64,000 nucleotides of DNA from Azolla caroliniana. Lineage: Eukaryota; Polypodiophyta. The translations under genes were made by a program, and so were the position numbers. Under the pieces are notes generated by a model. The model was not told where the DNA came from, searched no databases, and saw nothing but the letters and a program-made list of their open reading frames with translations. Where the stretch lies: positions 1,798,001 to 1,862,000 of the forward strand of contig JBHGNT010000012.1 in NCBI GenBank assembly GCA_043228905.1, read 5' to 3'. This document shows positions 44,751 through 54,084 of this stretch, in pieces (the stretch's first letter is position 1; every line of letters starts with the position of its first letter).

Positions 44751-46037
44751 TGGACGAGAGAAGAGGCGAGCCGGGTACGGAAGAATGCGTACTGATTCTT
44801 CCTACGGGACGGGTGCATATGGAGGCACCCAAAGAAAAGAAACGACATCCCGCTCCGAGTAGTGGCAAAGAAAGAAGAACAGGAGGAATTACTAGCGGCA
44901 TTTCACGAGAGTCCTTGGGCCGGGCACCGCAGAACGTGGGCCACATTCAAGAAGTTGGAGAAGTACTGGTAGTCGGGGTTGTACCGGGATGTGCATCGGT
45001 TCGTAACGACTTGCGAAAGCTGTCAGATGCACTCCGTAGTCCGACATCGGGACGAGCTACACCCGACCTACCCGCCTACAGTCCATTTCAAGTGGATGGT
45101 GGACTTGGTGACGATGCCGATGGGAGTGGGACAGATGCGATACCTGGTGCTTGCGCGGGAAGACTTAACGAACCAGGTGGAAGGTCATGCACTGCAGAAC
45201 AAGACAACCGCGGCGGTATGCCGGTTCCTGATCGAAGAGGTAGTGTGTCGATACGAGTGCGTCGGGTGGATCGTGGCGGGCCGGGGAGAGCTGGATGCGC
45301 GGGAAGCTGAGGAGTTGTTCGACCGGCTAGGGGTCAAACTCTCCCTCACTACGGCGTACAATCCGGAGACGAACGGGAAGGTACAACGTGGGCACGGGCC
45401 GATCGTAAAGGTGTTGGTGCGTGCATGCGGAGGGCAGGTCGGGAATCGGTCTCGGTTCCTTCCTTACGCACTATGGGCGGACCGAACTACGCATAGTTCG
45501 GTGACAAGGTTTATGCCGGCAGAGCTGATGTATGGACAGAAGCCGATCATGTCGGTGGAACGGACGGTTTCTTCGTGGGCGGCGGTAGATTAGAAGGACG
45601 AGATGAGCCATGAGGAGTTGCTGGTGGTGCGGATTCGGCAACTCGAGCGGAGGCCGGAGGACATGAACCGGGCGAAAGAAAAGTTGCGGGCGGCAAGGGA
45701 GCGGAACAAGACCCGGTTCAACCAGACGCACCGGTTGCAGCCAAAGAAGATCAAGGAAGGCGACTAGGTCTTGGTATACGACATCAACCTCAACAATCAG
45801 CACAAGGCGATGCGAAAGTTCGCTAGGAGATGGTTCGGGCCCTACACGGTGACGAGTGCGAACGACAACGGCACGTACCACCTCGCGGAACTCGACGGGA
45901 CACAGTTAGCGGTACCGATGGCCGGGAAGCGGATCAAAGCGTTCAAGAAGCGGTTTGAAGACGAGCCGGAGCCGGCGGGTGAGAGCGACGACGACAATCG
46001 GTTCGGGCCCGACGAAGAATTGGAGAGCAACGAGTAA
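44751..46037 (+). pseudogene. Gypsy D integrase and C-terminal domain
   Basis: Coding resumes as WTREEASRVRKNAY, then FHESPWAGHRRTW (integrase finger), with a TAG where TGG is expected near 44,968. Then CESCQMHSVVRH, the core residues in FKWMVDLV, AGRGELD (Asp replaced by Gly in ADRGELD, so the second catalytic Asp is lost) and GKVQRGHG (the catalytic Glu is Gln). TAG codons at 45,591-45,593 and near 45,765 break the C-terminal domain. The ORF ends in an acidic tail at 46,037. This integrase would be inactive. Confidence 0.85.
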
Positions 46038-46089
46038 AGCCGGTTTTCTTCGGTATCTACCCGTCTCTGGCGCATGCCGGTGGATGCGC

Positions 46090-46106
46090 GGTTTGGTGGG
46101 GGTGGA
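46090..46106 (+). other. Gypsy D polypurine tract
   Basis: The tract GGTTTGGTGGGGGTGGA directly precedes the 3' LTR and is identical to that of gypsy B. Confidence 0.75.
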
Positions 46107-46724
46107 TGTCATGAAGAAAACCGGCCATAGGCGGAATCGGAGGAAAAGGCGCATGAATCGGCTCTTACATGGGTGGACGCGAGAATTGGTATTTTGTACA
46201 TGATTCATAATTAGGTCGGCTGATGTAAATACTAGGTAGTACACATTTATTAGGGGATTCGTGCGTACCTCTGTCGAGAGGGACAGGGAATAAACTATTT
46301 AAGGAGGGAGAGAAGGAAGAAAGGGGATCGCGCGTTGGGGAGGACGAAGTGCTGCTGCAGAACCGAGTATCGAGCTCTCTCTCCTCCGATCGTCGTTCTC
46401 TGTGGGTGTCGGGAGTTCGATGCCTCTACTTTGTGGACAACCTGTGTGCTTCCAGCAGAGGCTCTCCCCCCCTTTTTTTTTGTTTCTTCGAGTCGAGTGG
46501 TTGTCGTTTGTGTGTGTGAGTAGGACCCCGTGTCAGATCCATTACCGGTTTGTCGGTTGTAACTGTTCGAGTTGTAAGTTATGGATTATAGTAATCGGAT
46601 TCTTGTTTCTTTCTCTTGTTTTCCTTTTGTGTATCTGCAACTCTCTCTCTCTCTCACTCTCTCCTTGGTCCAAGACCCCCGTGGTCCCACCTCTTCCTAT
46701 ACGCGAACGCGAAACTTCGTGACA
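46107..46724 (+). repeat. Gypsy D 3' LTR
   Basis: This 618-bp LTR is close to 29,899-30,503, with a small insertion near 46,330 and scattered substitutions, including CG-to-TG or CG-to-CA changes. Confidence 0.92.
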
Positions 46725-46744
46725 ACAGTTCATCTTGTGCCTAA

Positions 46745-46745
<1 letters not shown>

Positions 46746-46837
<92 letters not shown>
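46746..46837. repeat. (TC)n microsatellite followed by (GC)n
   Basis: There are 79 bp of uninterrupted TC dinucleotides (46,746-46,824), then about 12 bp of alternating GC. The stretch from here to about 46,969 has no coding signal. Confidence 0.95.
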
Positions 46838-46969
46838 TGCGTTCTGGTTGCGTCTTATTTTCAGTTGATGTTGTTGTTGCCATCAATCTACCTAGCTTGT
46901 ATTTGTTTATGATCTACATCTCTAGAAGAGTGTTGATTTGTTCGCAGTAGAAGGCCACGTTATCAACAC

Positions 46970-48538
46970 TACTAACACAGGGGGTAAAGTGAACTTAGCT
47001 CTAATAATGTCATGCGGTACTATCAATTTGCTTTAGAGTTGGCATGATAACATCATCACCAATGGTCTCTCCAATTGTGTCCACATGAAATATGGTAGCC
47101 CTATAGCCCAAACCACTGACGCATACATGAGGGAGGGGGTCACTAATGAGTCAAAGAGCCACCCCTTAGTCCATGGCTCTTGAAAGTATGCATGGTGGCA
47201 TTGTCTCTCTAAGAGTGAGAGGGATGCATGTCCTCTCATAAGTCTATCCTTCGTTGCCTGTGTCATCGAAAACTTACATGAGTAGACACTGAAAGTGACT
47301 CCGAGATATACATATGATCCAACTACCTCAACTAGGCTATGGGGGATGGTTAGGTGACACTTGGTTATAACTTGAGCCGATGTGTGGAAGATAAGGAATT
47401 TCATTTTCCCAAGGTTCACTACCAATCCTCGTGTGCAAAAGTCATCTAAGGCATTAAGGTGCCTTTGTAGGTCATGTTCAAACTCAGAGAGCAAAACTAT
47501 GTCTATGCATGGAGCAAGATACGAACCTGTGTACCCCCAAGGACTACTCCGGTGCCTCCCTTCTAAGCAATAAAATCCGTGATCTCATAATGTAGATCCC
47601 AAAAAGAGTCGGTGATAGGGGGCAACCTTGTTTTACACCAATAGTGCTAGTGAAGCAATCAGATAGGCCACTTGGGCATTGTATGCAACTGTAGACTCGC
47701 TCATATAGTGCATAGATGGCCCAAATCATGTCATATGGTATCTTCAAGCTTTTAAGCATATCAAACAGCCGCTCTCTAGGGAATGTGTCAAAGGCTTTGC
47801 GGAAATCCACAAAACAACAATATAATTTCTTCTTGTGAGCCTTTGTTTGGTCACTTAAGCATCTAAGTGTGATATATATGATCAATAGTAGAGAAGGCTC
47901 ATCCAAAGCGAACCTGTTCAAGTGCTTGAAGATTTAAGGTCTCCATATAATCGCTAAGCTCTACTTCCATTACTAAACCATATAACTTAGTGAGTGTATG
48001 GCCTATCATAATGGCCATATATGTATTTGGGTCCATGGGGTTCCCTCCTTTATGTATGGGAGCCAATGTGGTGGAAAACCCTTGGTGAGGGCTTGATTGA
48101 AGATTAAAGTTAGAAAGGGAACTAGGCACTCTCGCGTATATATGATGTGTTATGCTCACAATCCTTTGTGGTCCATGGACTTCCTATGTTGTAATTTCTT
48201 TATAACCTTCATGACCCGAGGTTGTGAAAAGTGTCCCCATGGTAGGTCGGGGTGTAGAAGGCATTGGAATGGGTGGTTGGGTTGGGACTTAGTAAAGTCT
48301 TTATGTACATGTGTGCCAAGTGTTGGGATCCTCGATAGGTTTTTGTGGTCTTGGTTCCCATAGTCTCTTCCACGCAGTGGTGCAATCACTACTCGTGAGC
48401 ATATGGTAGATTTCCCAATATTTGGATGCTTTCCACGCTCGTCTCTTAGGACGTGTCATCTTGTGCATTTCTTTGTGAGCTTGTACTGAGGTGATAGTAC
48501 CACTGAGTTGTGATACTTTAAGTTGTCTATGTACCTCT
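46970..48538 (-). pseudogene. Host LINE reverse transcriptase
   Basis: On the minus strand: KMTRPKRRAWKASKYWEIYHML, HKGGNPMDPNTYMAIMIGHTLTKLYG, DQTKAHKKKLYCCFVDFRKAFDTFPRE and GVKQGCPLSPTLFGIYI. A degenerate YADD region follows (CIDIVLLSEFE, first Asp lost), then GKMKFLIFH. It ends near PHDIIRAKFTLPPVLVV. The motif order is RT boxes 1 to 7. Frame breaks and loss of the catalytic pair make it inactive. Confidence 0.8.
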
Positions 48539-49025
48539 TGTCATGGACACACCAAGCGTGAACTAAGATGGAGCACAGATGATGGGGCTACAAACGACAT
48601 GCTACAAACTTGGAGCTAGACGTGACAAGGCTTGGAACTCTAGAAGTTGTGAGCGACATGAAAGCATGAACACCAAGAAGAAGAAGGAGACAAGATGGAA
48701 TGAAACTAGAATATTGGATTGATGTGTCAATGATTGGTGTTGAATCCCTTGAAAGGGACCAATATGGTTACAAGTATTTATATTCTAAGTTGAAGTACAT
48801 GCATTAGAATATTTTGAAGAATATTCTAGAACCTGGGAATATTCTAGAACTTTCTGGATGTCTAGAGAGTATACCTCAATCGTGTACATCTTATACAATG
48901 ATATGTAGATCAAGTATATTTTATACAATGCTCATATGAAGATGGTTGAGCATGATGTATTGTTGATGTGAGGTTGCAAGTTCAATCCTCATCAACTATA
49001 TATTTCATGTCATTGTATTGTAACA
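48539..49025 (+). mobile_element. Solo-LTR-like insertion with heat-shock elements and a tRNA-like segment
   Basis: This 487-bp insertion starts TGTCATGG and ends TTGTAACA. CCTCT/CCTCC lie at the two flanks (48,534-48,538 and 49,026-49,030). LINE coding stops at one edge (DEDCREV) and resumes at the other (DKRYIDNLKYHNS). It carries GAAnnTTCnnGAA at 48,819-48,831 and GAAnnTTCnnGAAnnTTC at 48,837-48,854. A box A-like sequence (48,943-48,954) and AAGTTCAATCC (48,978-48,988) follow. The order of parts is the same as in 9174-9495 read on its minus strand. Confidence 0.6.
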
Positions 49026-50080
49026 CCTCCCTGCAATCCTCATCATACCATCTATTTTGTGGCATAGACCCTACTCTACCTTGATTGGAATGTTTCATAT
49101 ATGGGAAGCGGCCAATTAATGCGGAGTGAAGGATGTGTGTGAGTTTCGTAGTAAGGCTTTCTAAAGGCAAGGAGGAATCAAGAGAGGAGAGATGGGTCTG
49201 AACATGTCGGGAGTATATGTCTGAGAGCCCATGTGTGAAATGTATTGTGGTGTGATGTCTTTGTTGGCTGGAGTTGGTGATGATGGAGATATCACATTTT
49301 AGCTCAAAGTATAAGAAACTATGGTATGCACCAATAGGACATGGTGCCACTCAGAAACAGTTAATAAATGTGGGTAGCTTAAAGGCGTCTTATTAGATAA
49401 TTAACAATGCTTTCCCCTCCTCCATGTTGGAAACATATGAGCTCTTTCGAGCCGGGCTACTTGGCTAAACCATCTGATGTCAATTGCGAAGTTCGAGTAG
49501 ATGATGGCCAAAGCTCGTGGCGTCCACACCTTGATCTTTTGATCTACGCGTGGTGCCTATGTCTAAAGGATCGACATTTACCATTTATAGGTTGCTATTC
49601 ATCTGAAATATTGTGCATTGTTGGGATTGGGTTCTTGCATTGAAATCTCCTACAAGGAAGACTTCTCATTGGGACGAATATCGGATTATGTTATCCGATA
49701 AAGGTTCGTATGGAGAAGGCCCATGTGGCACTCCTTCATCAACTAATCTCGCCTCACCAGCCATGTTATATCATAGCACATTTTGTTCCTATGCCAATTT
49801 GAGCACTCAGGTTGAGTTGCATGGTTGAAACAAATTCATTAACCTAACAAAAACGTTGGTTAATTTTACAAAGGGAAATGTTGAAAGGAATAGGCTCGTG
49901 GTCATATGTGCACAAATACGATAGCTTTACTATACTCATGGAAGAGGGAACGTAAGAAAATGTCCCCGCACAAAAATATGGTTGAAGGCTGAGAAGCAAT
50001 TAAATAACATGGAAGATGACTACCCCTAAAAAATTCAATACAGTTAAAGCTTACACAAGGACACATATGATTACCCCCTA
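49026..50080 (-). pseudogene. Host LINE endonuclease and linker
   Basis: On the minus strand a degenerate endonuclease region is recognisable. It shows PYEPLSDNII, then VGDFNARTQ (the classic GDFNxR box of the apurinic endonuclease fold, near 49,625-49,650), then ATSFGHHLLEL. A linker follows with HFTHGLSDIYSRHVQTHLSSL and the WYDEDCRE motif next to the solo-LTR-like insertion. The 5' end is not sharply defined. The element ends about 570 bp before the eS26 promoter. Confidence 0.7.
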
Positions 50081-50640
50081 GCTTCCGATGGCACCATGAG
50101 AACTTCAGGCCCTACATACAAAGGTTGAAACATAGAGTGAGCCACATTGGGAACATTGTATCCGTTGAGCCAATATCGATCAACAGGTACATTGGCGGAA
50201 GGCAACTAGAAGAATGTGGAGTGTGAAGGGTAGTGTGGGTGTGGCAGTGTGAGGATTGGGGAAGAGAGGTGACACCGAACGAGAAGGATCATAACTTTTG
50301 AATGGGTTGGGGTTTTTTGGTGATGGTACATTATCTCGAATGAACAAAGTAGAGGCGCTAAAGTATGTATGTATCTATTTGGTTGCTTGACATAATCCTC
50401 AAATAACAATCTCCGTAAGTAAGTGTTGTAGGCCTAGAAGGTTTCCATTTTGTTCTTTATCCGTGTGATTTCGGAGCTCGACTTCTTAGAAAAATACATT
50501 CAAGCAAAAGGGTATTGTGGGAATATAAGAAAAAGACACTCAAAAGGGCATTTCGGGAATATGAAAAACGCGAGGCTCAGGCTATGGCCGTAATTACGGA
50601 ATATTTGGAGGGGTATTTTGGTAATTAGCCAAAACAGTTG
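50081..50640. other. Spacer upstream of eS26
   Basis: I see no gene, RNA or clear mobile element. A short repeated phrase (GGGCATTTCGGGAATAT-like and GGGTATTGTGGGAATAT-like) occurs at about 50,508-50,562. Confidence 0.4.
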
Positions 50641-50650
50641 TGAACGAAAA

Positions 50651-50680
50651 TTAGGGTTTCCTTTTTATCTATATCTATTT
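50651..50680 (+). promoter_or_regulatory. eS26 core promoter: telo-box and TATA-like element
   Basis: TTAGGGTTT (50,651-50,659) is the reverse complement of AAACCCTAA, the telo-box found upstream of many plant ribosomal-protein genes. A TATA-like run (TTTTTATCTATATC) follows at 50,662-50,680, about 100 bp before the ATG, and a pyrimidine-rich CTTCTCTTCTAGCC leader start lies downstream. Such promoters are typical of growth-linked translation genes. The assignment rests on motif and position only. Confidence 0.6.
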
Positions 50681-50770
50681 TCTTTCTTTGCTTCGCGTAG
50701 CTTCTCTTCTAGCCTTTGTTTCTTCGAGATCGTCTCTGTCGTTCTCTGAGCAGAGCTTTGATTGTTCGCC

Positions 50771-52840
50771 ATGGCGAGTTCCTTCCCCCCCATTTCCTCT
50801 TCCTTTTAGCCATCTCATTCTCTATCTTGTTTTTCTTTTTGTTTCATCATCTTTTTAATTTTCCTGACACTCTTTGTTTTTCTCTATCTCGTTCTTGTAG
50901 ACTGTCAAACGCAGAAATGGAGGTCGCAATAAGCACGGTAGGGGTCACACGAACCATATCAGATGCTCAAACTGCGCCCGCTGTGTCCCGAAGGTATGTT
51001 CAATCGTTAATTTTATGCGTTTCTTATTAAATATGGATCACGCTTTATCCCTAAGGTACCAACTTGTTTTTCGATGTTTTTACGTGATTCTGGAGTGCGC
51101 CTTTTCCTGCAAATCTGTAGAAAGATAGTTTACTAATGTCGTTTGCTTTTGATATTTTTACCGCGTTTGGCATGCTTATTTCACTTTCCGTTCCAACATT
51201 CCTGCAAAATTGCGTCTGTCTAGATCAATTTGTTGTTTACTATCGCGATTTTCTAATTATCGTCTCATTTTTGTTACATATTTATTATTCTATTGCATGA
51301 GTTTGAATGCAGAATTGTTTCAGTCTTGTGTGTTTTTGTTTTCTTTATTACCGCGATTACATAGTATGTTGAAAAGGGCCTATTTTTCTTTCCTGTTTTA
51401 CATCGGTGGAGCGTTTTTACTCTTCTACGAACTATGTTGTATCGTCTAAATCGCTTCAGGTGGTGACATCTTCGTCCTCGTCCTCGTGACATCATTTACG
51501 ATACGTGAGATCCTCCTGGTTGTAGGACTATGTAAATCTTAGTTTGCAAATTTTTTTGTTTCGTGGCAAGAGTTCAGTGTAAATGCAGGTTATAATCATG
51601 TTTTCTTTTTGACATGAAGTATCTGATATTTAAAGCTGTATTAGCGCGATGATTTCTGTAAGAAATTGCGGTATTTGCTTTTCGTTAGGAGTTGAATGGC
51701 CTCAGAATGCAGTCATCAGATCTAAAAGTTGTTCACATTTCCTCGCCATTTGTTTCATAAGAATGCCATCATTTTCTCAATCATGAAGATGCTCAGCTTA
51801 TTTCCGCACTTAAATTCTGAAGAATTCCAGTAGTTACTAGTCTTTTTGTTATTTTTTCTTCATGTCTTCCTAAGGTGGAATATATTATTTATAATAGACA
51901 AAAGTATATTTTTGCCTCTTGCTTTTTAGCAATAAGTTTTTTTTTTACATTTAGATTTAATCGATATATATTTGAACTGCAGGATAAGGCTGTGAAACGT
52001 TTTCTTGTGCGCAACATTGTGGAGCAGGCTGCTGTGCGTGATGTTCAGGAAGCATGTGTTTATGATGGTATAGTTATTCTCTTTGATTTCCTTCCGAAGT
52101 TAGTCATCTATTGTTTTTTTAAGACATTGAGTTGTTATGCTTTAATACTCAATATGTACTTTTCTTTCGAGGTAGAAGATAGATTTTTTTATATGTACTA
52201 ATCTAGCTTGTAGTTCTTTGGCTAATGGTTGTACTTATATTCTGTGATGTAGCTTTTGAACTATAATTTGTGACTCCCATTTTTGTTCTTTAAGTGGACT
52301 CAAAGGTTTGTTTTAGGTAGCCATACTGATGATTCATTGGCACGCATTTGCTTCTGTCTTTTGAAATAAGATCTTGACAATTTGTCCTAATTTAGCTCTT
52401 AGAATTATGCTTCCTTGGTACAGTGTTGATAATTAAATTCCCTGATGTATTTTCCAAGATATCAGTTTTTTTTGTACTAATTTATTTGGTTATACTTGAT
52501 GATTGCAGGATATACTCTTCCCAAGCTTTATGCAAAAATGCAGTATTGTGTCTCGTGTGCCATTCACTCTCATGTTGTCAGAGTGAGGTCGCGCACAGCT
52601 CGCAGAGTCCGTGAGCCTCCAATGCGATACAGACGCAGGGTAAGTATACTTTTGCATGATTTATTAAAGAAGGTTTTGATCTATATATGTGTTATATTAC
52701 AGATCAAATCTGAGATAGGATGTAAATAGTTTTTGCTCTGTAATTCCTCTTCCAAAGGTTAAAGCTAGATTTTTTATGTTTCTCAGGAAGATACACAAGG
52801 TCAGAATAGGCCAAATGCTCCTCCTGCTGCCAAGAAATGA
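50771..52840 (+). CDS. RPS26: 40S ribosomal protein S26 (eS26)
   Basis: Coding exons: 50,771-50,773, 50,901-50,993, 51,983-52,067, 52,509-52,639 and 52,787-52,840, giving 121 aa. Exon phases close exactly. The protein starts [17 protein letters not shown]. It has the four zinc-binding cysteines of eS26 at 23, 26, 74 and 77 (CSNC, CVSC) and the family core [22 protein letters not shown]. It sits in the small ribosomal subunit near the mRNA exit channel. The C-terminus after residue 104 is shorter than in Arabidopsis (about 130 aa), as this tail varies. Exon 1 codes only for the ATG, and its donor is GC. Introns 2-4 are GT-AG. Confidence 0.96.
50774..50900 (+). other. GC-AG intron after the start codon of eS26
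   Basis: The intron begins GCGAGTT directly after ATG and ends TTCTTGTAG. No GT donor nearby keeps an ATG in frame with ACTGTCAAACG. Positions +3 to +6 (GAGT) support a GC donor. Confidence 0.75.
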
Positions 52841-53660
52841 AATGACTTTATTATTAAAGTCTGAAAAACAAAGACAATGACCAATGTGTAGGACTCTTTT
52901 TTGAGATGAGCAAGATTTTTATTTCTTATGAAGTTTTGTTAATCCACATTACACTTTTCTAGTACAATTTCAGCTGGTTCTTAATTTTTTGCTCCTGTGG
53001 TTTAACATCGTTGTAATGAATTTCTTTACTTTCGTATCCAAGGACTCCCACTGGGAAGAAGATGATGCCATGATGTTGATTGATAGAGCTATATGCTAAT
53101 TTTATAAAAGCGCATTTAACGTTTGTGAATTTTCTTGACAAAAAGAATAGGTAGTATTTGAACAGATATCTGTTAACTGTATGACTATGGGAATATGTAG
53201 GGAGGGTTTATTGATATTAAGGGTAAGGTTGAGTAGAAAAATGCATTTGCAGTAGGTAGGTGTGTACATAATTTAATTAAAGCAGCATCATGTTGGGTTT
53301 GCCTAATTGTCCTCGTCATATAATCCACAAATGCTTGTTCTGAAAAGTTCTTATCAGTTAAACATCTCAGTTTTTGTTAATTATAAATTATTATGTTCTT
53401 GTCATAGTACACAAATGTTTGTTCTGAAAAGTTCCAATCAATTAAACATCTTTTTTTTGGTTAATTATAAATTATTTTTGATGCCTAGAAGAAGATGCTT
53501 ATGGCCATTTTGATTAGTCAAGCCTCGAGTTTTGGTATGTTGACTTTTGGTTTTTGTCTTTATATTTCTTCATGACCATATAAGAAAGAGCTCACGAATT
53601 TTGAGCACAAATTTCATCATCTCCATCTCTCTCTGTAGCATTATCTCCAACATTGCTGCA
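52841..53660. other. eS26 3' flank and spacer
   Basis: The eS26 3' UTR should lie in the first 150 bp or so. Two copies of a phrase around CACAAATG(C/T)TTGTTCTGAAAAGTTC lie at 53,325-53,350 and 53,409-53,434, a diverged direct repeat of about 84 bp. I see no gene. Confidence 0.5.
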
Positions 53661-54084
53661 ATGTTTTCTCTGTTAAGGAAACTACATGCAAAGTCTCACC
53701 CCAAGGAAAGTAGTATTGATACAAAACCTAATGATTCAATTGAAGGCAGTGTAATTGATCCAAAAGAGGGGATTGAAGAGATAGAAACATTGCAACCTCC
53801 CCATGATTTGAATTCTAATGGAGGTACAAATATTTTACCTTCAAGTGAAGAGACATTGTTAGGGTCACCTGTTTCAGGTTCAAACCCAGGTGGCAATTTA
53901 CAACCTCTCCAAGAATTGAAACACTTTATCTTCAAGTGGATCGGGTTCAAACCCAGGGGGTAATTTCCAACCTCCAGAAGATTTGAACTTCAGTGGCGAT
54001 CCAAACACTTTACCTTTTCGAGGAATTGTCGAAGAGAGATCAATCGATTCCCTTGTTTCAGGCTCTAACCCAGGGGGAAACTAG
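53661..54084 (+). pseudogene. Repeat-containing hypothetical ORF, frameshifted
   Basis: An ORF starting MFSLLRKLHAKSHPKE (53,661; open from 53,547 with a hydrophobic lead) runs into three modules. Each opens with CAACCTC and closes with a sequence encoding SGSNPGGN: 53,793-53,900, 53,901-53,967 and 53,968-54,084. The middle module lacks 41 bp relative to the first, which shifts the frame so that the ORF stops at 53,963 instead of 54,084. Repeat units of Gln-Pro-Pro, Asp-Leu-Asn and Leu-Pro are visible. I recognise no family. It may be the remnant of a gene or an exon of a larger one. Confidence 0.4.

Larger units (their letters stand above)
29899..46724 (+). mobile_element. Gypsy D, LTR retrotransposon carrying two nested insertions
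   Basis: The LTRs are at 29,899-30,503 and 46,107-46,724, with a 4-bp duplication ACGG (29,895-29,898) / ACAG (46,725-46,728, one mismatch). It shares PBS, PPT, gag-pro blocks and junction with gypsy B and C. A solo LTR of its own family splits RT (33,296-34,001). Gypsy E splits RNase H/integrase (34,964-44,750), with loss of about 550 bp of gypsy D RNase H. It lies between the middle and 5' parts of the host LINE. Confidence 0.92.

Noticed and set aside
46107-46724. Right gypsy D LTR as part of a separate element
   Set aside because: The PPT, coding order, LTR similarity and the near-matching ACGG/ACAG flanks fit one element ending here.
46746-46837. Functional Z-DNA or promoter element at the TC/GC run
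   Set aside because: The alternating GC part is only about 12 bp and there is no gene next to it; a plain microsatellite is enough.
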